Positions 10,587 through 23,090 of a stretch of 64,000 nt of DNA are shown one piece after another (within the stretch, counting starts at the first letter, position 1; the number at the start of each line of letters is the position of its first letter). Under the pieces are notes generated by a model that was not told the DNA's origin, searched no databases, and worked only from the letters and a program-made list of their open reading frames with translations. A program made the translations under genes and the position numbers. This stretch comes from Acephala macrosclerotiorum (lineage: Eukaryota > Ascomycota > Leotiomycetes > Helotiales > Mollisiaceae). Where the stretch lies: contig MU119209.1 of the NCBI GenBank assembly GCA_014904845.1, positions 387,380 through 451,379 on the forward strand, given 5' to 3'.

Positions 10587-11210
10587 GGGGCATGACAGCA
10601 TACACATCTGTATAGGACGACAGCCCTGGGTTTAGGATCGACACACACCAAAACAGCTTACTGAAGCATACCAGACTCGCAGGGAGGGAGGATTGGACAC
10701 CAGCTCGACATCCTTTACCATATGAACATTTGTCAAGCAAGCGAGTACACGGAAGGATAGTCAAGAGGATATTCCTCTCTTTGACTGACTGACAATACAC
10801 CAGCAAAATCAAGGCGATCTAGTGTTGTAGAATATCGAGACTTAGAAGATTAATCGCAAGGATTCAGACGGACCGTAATTGGTTCAGACAACTCATAAAT
10901 TGGAAAGCAAATGCATCATGTGCATTATGCAACAGAGCAGACCCCCGTGAAGACCCAGCATATACTGTAAGCACTATACTCCCTTGGTATCCTAGTTGTC
11001 AACGCCTCCCAAATTTTTGCCCGCCGCCGCCGCCCATTACCATTATCCAGCCATGAAAAGAAGCCAAAGTCCTCGGACAATACCAGTCCCATTGTTCAAT
11101 GTCCCAAACGGACAAAAAACATCCAGACCGTGACATTGTCCAAAGTTACTCATCAGCAGCATCTTCCATCTTCGCTTTCTTGTTGTCGCTCTCTTCTGCA
11201 TCATCCAAAG
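10587..11210. other. Convergent intergenic region, 3' flanks of GYP1 and NASP
   Basis: Contains the outer copy of a 65-bp tandem duplication (11139-11203). No gene is supported. Confidence 0.5.
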
Positions 11211-11268
11211 TTACTCATCAGCAGCATCTTCCATCTTCGCCTTCTTGTTGTCGCTCTCTTCTGCATCA
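11139..11268. repeat. 65-bp tandem duplication covering the NASP stop codon
   Basis: Copies 11139-11203 and 11204-11268 differ at a single T/C position. The inner copy supplies the last codons and stop of the NASP gene; the outer copy lies in its 3' UTR. Confidence 0.9.
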
Positions 11269-12723
11269 TCTTCTGCCTTGCGCTTTCCATTGGTGCCATT
11301 GGTGCTCACCGTTGGCTCAGGGGTAGCAGCATCATGCTTCTTCTCCTTCTTACGAACAAGACCTGTAAGATCAGTTGCTGTCTTCTTAGCCTCCTCGATC
11401 CTAGCAGCTTGTTCAGTAGGCGACTCTCCAAGTGTGGCGCCTAGAATGCCACCCGATTCTGAACCAGCGGGACCACTCAGAAGCTCCTTGACATCAAGAG
11501 CAGGGCCTTGCAGCTCCTTGAGGCGATTCTCCATATCAGCAACAATCTCCTTGACCTCAGCAATCTGTGATCGCGTAATGTCGTTGTCATCAGGAGAATG
11601 AGAAGTCGCCAACTCGACCTCCTTCTTGTTCAACTTGAGCTTTGTGCTCTTGATCGCCAGCTCAAGTTCCTTGACGGCCTCATCTCTCATGCCTTGGTCG
11701 ACGTGTGCCTCCTCCTCTGTCGCAGCCTCCTTGCCCTCCTCTTCATCATCCTTTGTTCTTGTGATCGATGCGAACTCTAGCGCAAGGGATAGCTTGAAGT
11801 GAGCTTCAGCGATGATCTCTGATTCTTCGGGATACAAATCGGTCTTGTAAGCCAAGGCAGATCTGAAATCTTCAACGGCACCAGGAAATCTAGCAGAAGT
11901 CAGTGATGCATTGTAACGATAACTCCGTGCAATTGCTTACCTCTCATTTTCGAGGGAAATCTCAGCGAGAAGGTCGTGGGTGTCCGCTAATCGCTCCTTG
12001 ATGTGTTTCATCATAGACGAGTCTTCGGTCGACTTTCCCTTGCCTTCAACAGCGTCCGGTTCCTCCATCTTTTTTGTGTAAAGCACTCGTGCCAGATCCA
12101 GTACCTCAAAGGCCACTGCAAGATCGTCGTCCTCCTCCTCCTCTTCACCCTCAGCACCTTCTGCCTGGCTTTCGCATTAGCAGAGGAAACGAACCAGATT
12201 GTAGGTAACAAACCTGGTCTTCCTCATCCGAATCATCCTCAAAATTCTCATCGCCGGTGAACTGAAACAATGGCTTCTTCTCATCTTCCTCACCCTTCGC
12301 AGCAGTTCCATTCTGACCCGTGATGATCGCTACACCCTCCTGAGTAATCTTCTCGCTTTCAGTCTTAGGCTGCTCCTTCTGCGCCTCAGCTTGCTTTAGC
12401 TTCGTGGAACCGTTAGCTTTCTTCTTTTCACCACCAGCTTTGCCTCCTAGAACGTCACTCTTGCCCTGACCAACTTTGAAAAGTGATCGACCATAGAGGA
12501 ACAGGATCTCCGCATTCTCTGGGGACATCTCTCCATTGAGCTCAGCTTGCAGCTCCGAAGCTCGAGCATACAGATCCGCTGCCTCCTCGTAGAGCTTGCG
12601 CGCATACTTGGCAGTGCCCTGCGCAGATAGATCTGCTAGAGATACCTTCGCTGAATTGAAGGCTTCCATAGCCGCAGCTGATTGTTCGGACAGAGTGGTT
12701 GGCGGTTCAATTGGTTCTGCCAT
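11211..12723 (-). CDS. NASP/Sim3/Hif1-family histone H3-H4 chaperone
   Basis: Exons on the minus strand: 12214-12723, 11941-12164 and 11211-11889; 470 residues. The N terminus has a TPR-like pair (AKYARKLYEEAADLYARA; ENAEILFLYGRSLFKVG) interrupted by an acidic insert (FEDDSDEEDQ and an EEEEEDDD run), then LEFAS-type TPR helices (AVEDFRSALAYKTDLYPEES), a coiled coil around MENRLKEL, and a lysine-rich nuclear-localisation-like C terminus. This is the SHNi-TPR architecture of NASP, S. pombe Sim3 and yeast Hif1, which bind histone H3 and H3-H4 in the nucleus and deliver them for assembly, including CENP-A in fission yeast. It shares a 311-bp promoter with DPB2. The stop codon lies in a tandem duplication. 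Confidence 0.88.
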
Positions 12724-13034
12724 TGTTGACTTTGGGGATGAAGCTCGATTGCGTGTGTGATTGTCCTTCGTAGTTGAGATTGTAAAGTTGGATGTTCGTG
12801 AGATAGTATCAATTTAAAAAGGAAAGTGACCTCTTAATGGGAAAATTGGATGAAATGGGCAGAAGTGAAGGCGCTTTGCGACATGTGAGCAAGTGGTCAG
12901 TTCCAGGAACAAGGATCTCGCGACTCCCTCGCGAAAAAGCACTCCAACGCGTCGGATCGCGTCTCCCATGCTCCTTCCACAACCAAAGTTGGCAACATAG
13001 CAATGCGAATACTGTGCACAGCACGATCACAATA
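12724..13034. promoter_or_regulatory. Bidirectional NASP-DPB2 promoter with MCB- and SCB-like sites
   Basis: ACGCGT at 12947-12952 is a full MluI cell-cycle box and CGCGAAA at 12930-12936 fits the SCB consensus CRCGAAA. TCGCGA occurs just upstream. Both flanking genes act in S phase, which fits MBF/SBF control; binding itself is inferred. Confidence 0.6.
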
Positions 13035-15470
13035 ATGTCTCGACCAAATCAAGGGGAGAAGGCTCGAGCAGCCCCTATATTCAGAGCTCCTAAAACACCG
13101 GCCCCTTTCAACCCAATTCCATCGTCGTCGCCAGCTTTTGGAACGCCAGCATATCCCATTAAACCTTTTCAACCCGCTGCAGCACCAGCAAAAGCCAGCA
13201 TACTCCCTATTATTCTTCCTCCAGCTACTTTGCGGCCATTGGCATTTCGGACATTCACGAAGAAACATAGTTTGACCCTCACGTCCTCCGCTCTACAAGT
13301 ATTGGCCACATTCATTGGCAGACATTGTGGGACAGAATGGCGAGAAGAAGGGTTGGCAGAACGCGTTCTGGAAGAGGTAGCAAAAAGCTGGAAGAATAGA
13401 AACGGGGGAGTTATTGTCGATGGAGAAGCTAATGACCTAAAGGATGTATTGAAGAATCTGGAAGGGAGCATGAGTTGTGGAAGGATAGTTACCAGTAGAG
13501 AATTGAGTCGTCAGAATAGTCTAGTGCTTGGGTCTTCACAGAATGGGGAAGTGTCTCAAACAAGACTTGGATTTCGACCAAGTGCATTGGGAAGGGAGGA
13601 CAGTCAGACAAGTCTTGGGATGTCTTCATTGGAGGTCGACGAGGAAGATGAAGACGACGGTTTAAGGGACCCCAGGAAATGGCTAAAGGTCATTGATGCA
13701 TTTGACCAACCTCGATTGGTATATAATGTTGGCAAGAAACACTTTGACAGGTCAGTCTGGTAGACTTCACTAAAAGTCGTGCTAATACCCCTCAGAGACA
13801 CATCAAAACCGTCTCTTCTTCCGTCGGCATCTCACAAGACCCAAGTATTCCGCAATCGCTATAATCTCATCCATCAACGACTGCTTAGAAATGAGTCTTT
13901 CCAGACATCAACACTTGAAGCGAAGGCGCCTCTCAAAAGATCTTCCTCTACCCTGGCCACGACGCAACAATCTTACAAATTGACGCCAATAGCAAATCTA
14001 CTAGGGAGGAACGGCACCAACCATATGATATTAGGTCTCCTGACTATTTCACCAACCGGAACGTTAGCAATCAATGACCTGACAGGTAGTATCGCTTTGG
14101 ATCTCACGCATGCAAAGCCAATTCCAGAGGATGGTGCTTGGTTTGCACCTGGCATGATTGTGTTAGTTGACGGAACTTATGAAGAGGACGATGATGGTGG
14201 AGGAGCGCTTGGGGGGAGCGGTGGTATTGGTGGGACCATTGGTGGTAAATTCGTCGGCTTCTTCGTTGGTGGCCCTCCATGTGAGCGACGGAAGGTGACT
14301 CTCGGGCTCACTGGCGATGGTGAAGGCGGGGTCACTGCTGGAGGTGGGTTTGGCTGGGTCGACTTTCTCGGAGTTGGCAGTGAGCGCGCTGTAGGCTCCA
14401 AAATGAGGAAACTTGAGCAGCGGTTACTGCTGCCAGGAACAGTCGAGGACGACATAGGCGGCAAAGGCCGCATGATTATTATAGGAGAACTGAGCCTTGA
14501 CCAACCTAGGACCCTGCAGGCATTGAAGAAGTTACTGGGCTTGTATGCTGCCGAGCCAGAAGAAGACACTCCAATGACGTTTGTCTTGATGGGAAACTTC
14601 GTCCAGCATGCAGTCATGGCTCGAGGTGGTAGTGGTGGCAGCATTGAGTACAAGGAGTACTTTGATGGTTTGGCTCTGACATTGTCAGATTATCCAACAC
14701 TACTACAGTCTGCGACTTTCATTTTTGTACCGGGTGACAATGATGGCTGGGCATCCTCTTTCTCGGCTGGCGCAGCGACTCCGCTTCCAAGAAAGAGCGT
14801 ACCAGAGATGTTTACCTCACGAATCAAGAGAGCCTTTGCAACGGCGAACGTAGACGCAGAGAAGGAAAGAGGAAAGAAGACGGACGGAGAAGCGATCTGG
14901 ACAAGCAATCCCTCACGACTTTCCCTGTTCGGGCCGACTCACGAGATCATACTTCTTCGAGACAACATGACAAGTCGTCTGAGGAGGACAGCCATCAAGT
15001 TCTCATCTTCGAAGCCAGAAGAAGAGGACGTTGAAATGGCAGGTACACCAGTTGCAACGCCGGAGGCCACGCCTGAGCCCGAGACCGAGTTTGTAGCTCC
15101 CGAAATGGACGTGGATACAGACGTGCAGGCAGCAGAGTCTCACATTCCCGATCCTGCTGCAGAAGATGCATCCGATTTGCACGTTGCAAGGAAATTGGTT
15201 AAAACGATCTTGGATCAAGGCTATTTATCACCTTTCGGGATGGCAATTCGACCTGTGCTGTGGGACTATGCCAGCTCTTTGCAAGTCTACCCCTTGCCTA
15301 CTGCAATGATCTTAGCAGATACGGAGGCACCAGCTTTCTGTGTGACTTATGAGGGATGCCATGTCATGAATCCAGGGGGTATTGTAGCACCTGGGCGTCG
15401 AGGTGTCGCTAAATGGGTAGAATATGATATCCGGAAAAAGGTTGGAAAGGTGCGGGAAGCGTTGTTCTGA
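13035..15470 (+). CDS. DPB2: DNA polymerase epsilon subunit B
   Basis: Exons 13035-13750 and 13796-15470, split by a 45-nt intron with a CTAAT branch site; 796 residues. This is the essential non-catalytic second subunit of the leading-strand polymerase, which links Pol epsilon to the CMG helicase through GINS. The N terminus (residues about 55-130) has the small helical domain with RTFTKKHSLTLTSSALQVLATFIG. The OB-fold/inactive calcineurin-like phosphoesterase part follows, with LTISPTGTLAINDLTGSI, FVLMGNF and FVPGDNDGW, and the conserved end NPGGIVAPGR. The open frame extends upstream to 12837, but the ATG at 13035 matches the usual start (MSRPNQ) and leaves room for the shared promoter. 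The glycine-rich loop near 14200-14350 is species-specific. Confidence 0.92.
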
Positions 15471-15923
15471 GCTATGCCATTGGGTCTGAGGCGTCTGGGT
15501 ATAAATCATGCTGGATGAATGATGAACTTGTATGTACGAATGGAATGGGACATGAGGGTGATGTACTAGGCAATAATAGGCTTCGATACAGTGGTTGTCC
15601 AAACTCGTTATGGTCTCCGTGAAGAGGGTCGTAGTCCTGCAACCATTCGCCAAATCTCCAGCATTGGAAATATTCCAAAAGTCTGATAAATCGAAGATGA
15701 TTCTAGCCTCGAAACCGGAACAGAAGAGCTCGCGAACCGCTGGACTTTTGAGGGGGTTCCGTCACGTGCACTAGCTGGGACCCACTTTCAGCGATAAAGC
15801 TTTAATCTAATCGATAGCGAAAAATATATTTCCCAAAACTCTCAAAATTTATCAGCCCACTTCACCAGTCAATATTTCTGGCGACTTTCTCAAGAACCTT
15901 CCTTTCTTTGACTCGAGAGCAAG
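15471..15923. other. Intergenic region, DIM1 promoter
   Basis: Contains a TCACGTG E-box near 15763 and TATA-like AT-rich sequence near 15825. No gene seen. Confidence 0.5.
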
Positions 15924-17282
<1,359 letters not shown>

Positions 17283-17606
17283 TGGAGAGCTGATACCCCG
17301 GGTTTTGGCTTTAGCATGGCGTTGGTGGGGTTCTGTGGTAGAAAAATCTGCTTGAGAAAATTTGACTCGCTTGCTTCGGTTAAGCGTTCAGGGGAAATGA
17401 AAAGCCACAATAGGCGCATTTGCAAAAATTAATGCTTTACACGAGAAAAGGCTTTACTTGTGTGATTCATCTTGAACAATAGTGGGATTGTTATAGGTTT
17501 CCGACTCTTCGGGATAGGGTGGCTGTGAATTCCGGGGCAAAAAGGAATAACCTCCCCGAGACTCAACCACCATCACTAAAAAAACGCAAAAAAGAATGAA
17601 ATAAGC
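17283..17606. other. Intergenic region between DIM1 and tRNA-Leu(AAG)
   Basis: 3' flank of DIM1 and Pol III terminator region of the tRNA (T6 on the minus strand at 17588-17593). Nothing else seen. Confidence 0.5.
17588..17593 (-). terminator. Pol III terminator of tRNA-Leu(AAG)
   Basis: Six T on the minus strand, 13 nt past the tRNA 3' end; a second T7 follows at 17578-17584. Confidence 0.65.
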
Positions 17607-17705
17607 TGAACAGAGTGGGACTCGAACCCACGCCCCTTTCGAGACCAGAAAATGTTATTAAGGTTAACCTTAATCTGGCGCCATAACCAACTCGGCCATC
17701 TGTCC
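17607..17705 (-). tRNA. tRNA-Leu(AAG) with canonical intron
   Basis: Minus strand. Acceptor GGACAGA pairs with TCTGTTC (one G-U), discriminator A. A box TGGCCGAGTTGG, anticodon stem CCAGA/TCTGG, anticodon AAG (reads CUU). A 17-nt intron (17651-17667) follows G37. The long variable arm and an uninterrupted T arm GTGGG-TTCGAGT-CCCAC are present, so this gene is the normal contrast to the two tRNA genes with T-arm inserts. Confidence 0.93.
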
Positions 17706-17735
17706 TTCCTGCTTGTGATTGGTTGATGTCTTGAT

Positions 17736-17752
17736 TATTTAATTATATATAG
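17736..17752 (-). promoter_or_regulatory. TATA-like Pol III upstream element of tRNA-Leu(AAG)
   Basis: TATATATAATTAAATA on the minus strand, 31-47 nt upstream of the tRNA, followed by CAACCAATCAC nearer the gene. Confidence 0.55.
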
Positions 17753-17975
17753 GTATTTTTCTATCCCAAACGCTTCGAATACTTGCCGAAATTAGGCGAG
17801 ACCGGCAATCCGTAGTGGAATTTCTTAGGTATGTAAAGCAAAAAGACGTTTTTCGGCTTTGCGTTCAAAAAGCTAGTCCACGCAACACAACCGCAGCTTG
17901 ATATGAGCGTTTTTAGATCTACCTACGTGTTACCGACTACCTTTGAATACAAAAGCCAAAAAAAAAAAAACTGTC

Positions 17976-17982
17976 AAAAAAA
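17976..17982 (-). terminator. Probable Pol III terminator of tRNA-Asp(GUC)
   Basis: Only three T follow the tRNA directly; the first strong run is T7 here, then T13 at 17958-17970, about 40-65 nt downstream. Confidence 0.45.
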
Positions 17983-18023
17983 TAGGCTCCAAGATAAACT
18001 CGGGGACATGAACTCTAGAGAAA

Positions 18024-18156
18024 CTCTCTGACGGGGAGTCTATTTTATATTAGTTTATGCTCATGAGTTTCGATTCAGAAGTGCTTACCGAACCCCGATC
18101 TCCCGCGTTTTATCTGTTATGACAAGCGGAAATCATGACCGTTAGACCATCAAAGA
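18024..18156 (-). tRNA. tRNA-Asp(GUC) with two introns, one GT-AG type in the T loop
   Basis: Minus strand. Acceptor TCTTTGA pairs fully with TCAGAGA (one T-G), discriminator G as in other Asp tRNAs. D arm TGGTCTAACGG, anticodon stem TCCGC/GCGGG, anticodon GTC. A 12-nt canonical intron (18108-18119) follows A37. The T stem CGGGG and TTCG (18089-18097) are separated from ACTCCCCG (18032-18039) by a 49-nt insert, 18040-18088, that starts GTAAGC and ends AAATAG with CTAAT 14 nt before its end. Excision gives CGGGG-TTCGACT-CCCCG, a perfect T arm with A58. AGATCGGGGTTC and CCCCGTC match yeast tRNA-Asp. The B box is split in the DNA, so expression needs to be shown. Confidence 0.85.
18040..18088 (-). 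other. Putative spliceosomal-type (GT-AG) intron in the T loop of tRNA-Asp
   Basis: 49 nt, donor GTAAGC, branch-like ACTAATA, acceptor ATAG, between tRNA positions 57 and 58. By motif content it is indistinguishable from the protein-gene introns of this window. Confidence 0.75.
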
Positions 18157-18185
18157 TATGTGCTAGTTATTGTTAGGCTTTTGTG

Positions 18186-18199
18186 TATTTAAATCTATA
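18186..18199 (-). promoter_or_regulatory. TATA-like Pol III upstream element of tRNA-Asp
   Basis: TATAGATTTAAATA on the minus strand, 30-43 nt upstream of the tRNA 5' end; the identical 14-mer precedes both tRNA-like copies near 48.4 and 48.7 kb. Confidence 0.65.
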
Positions 18200-18493
18200 T
18201 AGTACGGTAGTAGGTGAGTCAAGAGCAAGAGCAGGTGGGGTCTCGGTTGACTCGTTTGTAGGCAAATGCACGGTTATGACTAACTGCTTTCTAGACCTCA
18301 CGTCCAAGGTCCATGAATAAGTTGAAAACGAACTCTGGTATTGATCAATTGATGATACGAGTACACGATAGTGAGCTTCATATTGTCACAAGGATCCAGA
18401 CGATGTCAAAATTAGAGTGTCATATCTCATCATTCCCATTATTCATTGCTACCAACGCCGATATTCTCCCATGCCAGTATCTACATTATGGTA

Positions 18494-21239
18494 TCATGCT
18501 CTAGTCGAACTCCGGCCCTGCTCTCGTCCCGCTGATCTGCTCGACTTCTTCCTGACAGGCTGGTACACATCATTAAAGTTCATAACAACACCCAAGAATC
18601 TCATGTCCACATCTGGCTGGTATGCCAAATCACCTAACAGCAAACATACTCTCGACCTGAAATGTGCTCCCAAGGCCTGTAGTCTTTCTTGCAGAACAGG
18701 AAACTCGTCTACGATGGAATCATCGATGCCCAACGCCGGCGTCGAATCTGGTAGACGTGGCCCACGACGAGTCGTAGCAGGTGTGTTGATCAAGACCTCG
18801 TCGTCTTCCCGTCTATTTTGCGCATCGTTGCGAACATCAGCGCCTTGACGCTTCGTGAAATCAGACACCGACCAACTGTACAGTCCATCTACCGCATCCC
18901 GATAGCTAAGCATTAGCCGTAAAATCTCGCCAAGCTGGACCATGAAGGTATTCTCGTCCACTTCGCCGTGATGCTTCTTCTTCGCACCAAGGAGACCTTT
19001 GTGAGTGATAGCATTTAGATACTTGGTATGTGCCTTAATGAGGTCGTCCAAGGTACAGCCTTCCTTGTGTATGGCGGTCTGGAGCTCATCCCACGAACTT
19101 TCAATGACCTCAAACAAGATATAGTATTGCAGCTGTCCAATGAAATGAATCATCTCGGCCAAAACACCTCTCGTAAGCTTCCAAGCCTTGGTGACATTCT
19201 CATCCTCTCCTTGGAGCACACCACGTGAACCAGTCATGCACTTCCGCCATGTCGAAGCTAGAGCAAACTCAACACGCTTGATTCGCCACAAGAAGTTAAA
19301 GACTTTGAGATATTGTCGGTTGCCCCACTCTGTCACCACGACATCCACGGGAGCATCAATTTTGTACTCTAGTGTGAAGCAGTCCCAACCGATGTCACCG
19401 TGCGACAACTGGAGCATCCTAGCATCCAGCCTGCGAAGAACCTCTGGAGAATCGTATTGTGCATTCGAACCTCGAATGGCATGCTCAAGTTGGGCTGTGA
19501 GGGTGTGGCGGTATTGTGCGCCCGCTGGCCGATCGAGGTTGGAGGACAACGATTCCATGAGAAGTGCAATGAAATCGCCTTGTCCGAGAAGAATATAATT
19601 CTTGAGCGCTTTTAGATGGTCGAACAATTGGAATTTTTCGGCCATCAGATAAATGAGACGAGCCATGGTCGTCTTGTACGCCTCGTCGATCCAGGTCTCG
19701 AGTGTAGCTGTGTCTCCATATCTCAATTCTTTCGATGCAGCTTTTGAGTATTCTTCAACCCACTGAGAATCGCCGCATCCGTATCGAATAAAGTTGAGAG
19801 ACTTTCCAATCAAAAAGACCTTTTGTGCAAAATCCTGTGTGATGATGCTGGGTACCATGTCCTCATTCAGCTTGTATTTGTCTTCCCAGACACTACTCGC
19901 TCCTCCACGATTTCTGCCATCTGAAGTATCGTTGATTGTGTTAGGATCTTGCTCCGAGACGAAGAATTCGTGATAGGGGTCAGATAGTTCTCCATCGTAA
20001 ATCCACTGTCGGAGCATGTCATAGAAAGGCCGTGTGACATGGACTAGAAGTCTCTCAGCAAAGGCTCCTACCATAGGGTCACCATGAGATGATGAGAACC
20101 CATGTATCAGGGATATCAGCTGTCCCCCTTTCTTGCTCTTGGATTCCTCGCTGATCAAGCTCATCAGCCGAAGGCCCATCGTGGCTTCCCGGGTCCACAC
20201 GACACATCTCTTGAGAGTCACTCCTGCTTTCCCGATGCCGCCTCTTGGCTCTCCCTCATCAAGTGAGGCTAACGCTCGGCGAATTTGACCTTCCAAAGTG
20301 GCTACCAGACCAAGATATGACCTCAATTTGCCCCCAATAGCCGCTCTTAAGCTCTGCCCCAGAAGTCCACCACCGGGGGACTGAATGAAGGATGCCAAGC
20401 CTCTGTATAGAAGAGATGGCTCAGCTAGTGTGTGAAGAATAGAAATGATCGGTACAGGTAGGGTCGAAGGTAGTTTCAAGGTCGATTCTGAGGAGAAAGG
20501 AAGATGGCTTGAGGATAATCCTTGTAGCGTAAAAGGTAGATCTCTGAGGAGAGCTGTCTCAGGAGGATTAATCTCGATATAATTCTCTGCCAGAAGAGCC
20601 GTCTTGAGTGCGACTCCCTCGCGCTGAGTTGCAGCAGACTTTGCAAATGCCTGTTCTTCCTCTTTCCTATCCTGTTGCCCACCCTCTCGTTCAGGGAGCT
20701 TCTTCAGTCCTTCGGGTGCGAATGCCTCAGCCGGATTCTCGTCTTTTCTTTTCGATCCATAATTCGGTGAGCCAGGTATTACATCCTCAATATTCCTTCT
20801 TCTTTTGACCGGACTCTTGAAAGGACTTGTGAGAATAGGCGGTGATCTCTGCTGTTGATCGCTAAGCTGGTAGAGGAAGTAAAGAACAGCCCATTTCTGT
20901 GTGATGACTGGTATGGAAAGAAGTCGACTGTAAAGGTTCGTGAATCGCAGAGCTTTCTCAGGACTTGGGTTTGTTTGTATTAATCGTTTCTTGATGAGGT
21001 CTGAAGCTTGATTGACATCTGCGACAACTGCTGGGCTATTCGAACTATGTACATATGAATCAGCCTATGTATTGACGGCCGAAAAACGAACCAAACCTTT
21101 CCAAGATCTCTCTCACAAAATCCACAGCACTGTTTTTCCTCTCTTCTGCCGAAGCAGGATCCTCTCCCGGAATCTTAACTAGAAGCCGTCGCACTAGGGA
21201 ATTGATACCGGTATTGACACGTTGACTGCGTGAAGACAT
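18494..21239 (-). CDS. Gamma-tubulin complex component 3 (Spc98/Alp6/GCP3)
   Basis: Exons 21097-21239 and 18494-21044 on the minus strand; 897 residues. The ATG at 21239 gives MSSRSQRVNTGINSL and the usual GCP3 N-terminal helical segment. The GRIP1 part includes LSRLLSIP-type helices and the block HVTRPFYDMLRQWIYDGELSDPYHEFFV near residue 380, which is diagnostic for GCP2/GCP3. GRIP2, which binds gamma-tubulin, covers the C-terminal half (FTLEYKIDAPVDVV, VFNFLWRIKRVEFAL, MIHFIGQLQYYILFEVIESSW). The protein nucleates microtubules at the spindle pole body. GCP3 is preferred over GCP2 from overall motif impression, not from alignment. It diverges from ADA1 over 322 bp. Confidence 0.85.
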
Positions 21240-21561
21240 ATTATCATTGTCGCAAACGGTCAAGTAGATTGAAGATTTTATTTGGGCGGAGAAGCATTCT
21301 GTTTTTGTTGTCGCGTCATTGTGTCGTTGTGTCGCGCCTTCCGCCTAACCCAATCGAGATCAGGCAAAGAGGGAACGTTCGTTGAACATCAATCGTCACG
21401 GAGGCGCAAAGCGGTCGATTTCCATCAACCACAACGCTAAATTATCTTCAATCATCGCCAAACTCCGTCGCTAGCTTTGGCTGGAGCTGATAATCATATG
21501 GCCTTGCTGGGAATAATCCATCTCGCGATGTGAAGACCGCCTCAGGCGCGACGAAATAACC
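21240..21561. promoter_or_regulatory. Divergent GCP3-ADA1 promoter region
   Basis: 322 bp between two divergent start codons; 5' UTR and promoters of both. No specific site claimed. Confidence 0.45.
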
Positions 21562-23090
21562 ATGCCCGATATCGAGCCATCGCTGTTGAGCCGCCCTGCC
21601 ATCTCGACAACACCTATTTTACCTCCAAAGACCATAAGCTCATCTGCACCGAGTGTGCCGAAAGTTTCTAAGTCCTACAATGTGCCTGCGCGGATTGATC
21701 TCGAGCCGCTGTATACGGCGCTCAAAAATGCGATAGGCGAGCACTGGGCAACATACAAAGAGTCTATCAGTCTCTTTGTTATGGGTTCGTACATATTCCA
21801 GTCGTGGCGCATACAATCCGAGTTGAATTTTTGCTTTTCTATGAGATATCAATTGCTGACCAGAACCCCTTCATCAGGCCAGTTGAACCAAGCCGAGTTA
21901 TCAGCCAAAATCGACCCCTTTCTCATAACTCCGACCGGGGAAATAGAACATCTGCATAACCAATTGATCGCTGGAATATATGGCAATGTCACTCGAGAGA
22001 TGCCCGAGTTGGGTGCAATAGCCCCTTGGGTGAGCGCAAATGATAAGCCGACGACAGGGGCTGGCAGCAAACCTGTCAGTGGAGATGCTGCAGAACAAAG
22101 ACTCAAGACAGAAGTGATGCAACTTCCAAGCCGTGATCGAAGGCGGTTAAAAGACTTGAGTTTAAATGATGTAAGAATACTTGGATGTTTTGGCGTTTCA
22201 ATTACTCATATTACTAGTTTGATCCCATGCACCCATTCGATACTTTATGGGGAGAACGCCGCCACACCACAAAGACAAAGCTTGTAGATGCTGTTCCTGC
22301 AAGTGCTGGCGGTCTAAATAAAACGAGTAGGTTCCCCTATCCGAATGTTGAAGCCTAATGCTAAACGAACCTAGACTGGGATCTTGAGATCCGGAAACGT
22401 TACGCTCAACCTCTAGCTTCAGAATCTGGAGAGTTCCCTGACACCTCTACTATAGAGTCTCGGATGTTGCCTATATGCTATGAGACTGGGCTAGTCTCTG
22501 GCCATGCGCCAGATGCAGCTCATTTTATGTCCGTGGCTACAGAAACGTTCATCAAGGAAGTACTGTCTTCAATCTTCAGTAAGACGCGCAGCAATGGCCC
22601 TGGTACAAGTGGAACTGCTGGGACTGGTGGTGGGGCTAGCTGGGTTCAAACACACAAGTACCGGACACAGCTCGAGAGAGAAGAAGAGGCTTCATTACGA
22701 GGCGAAGTCCACAGGGACAAGAGTGGACTGCTGCCTATTGAAGCGAAGGCTGCAAGTGAACGCGGTCCACTTGGCATGGCTGACGTCCGAACTGCTCTGG
22801 AATTGGGCGATTGTGGTCTTGGTCAGATGCCAATTATGGTTCAACAAATCATGCTCGGTTACCGAGAAGGCGAGGTTGAGGCTTGGGACGACTACTCCTG
22901 GCCTGCATCACATGTAAGAATCGTTGGCGAGGATGCCGACGGTGACATCGAAATGGGAGGCGTTAATGGCATGAACGGCGTCAATGGTCACGCCCATGAT
23001 GGTGATGACGACGATTGGGGCTGGGAAGGCGCCGAAAAGAACGATAAATTTGCTTTGGACGATCTCCTGGATTCTTGTTTGGCGGTCTGA
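21562..23090 (+). CDS. ADA1: SAGA complex subunit Ada1/Hfi1
   Basis: Exons 21562-21784, 21878-22170, 22218-22326 and 22375-23090; 446 residues. The N-terminal block [39 protein letters not shown] (in part shown by its key pieces ALKNAIG and GQLNQAELS) is the SAGA-Tad1/Ada1 motif, formed only after intron removal. The second half contains the histone-fold-like region with [10 protein letters not shown] and [10 protein letters not shown], by which Ada1 pairs with Taf12 in SAGA. The end is acidic and Gly/Asp-rich ([11 protein letters not shown]). Role: structural adaptor of the SAGA acetyltransferase/coactivator complex in the nucleus. The intron at 21785 has a weaker donor (GTTCGT). Confidence 0.85.
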
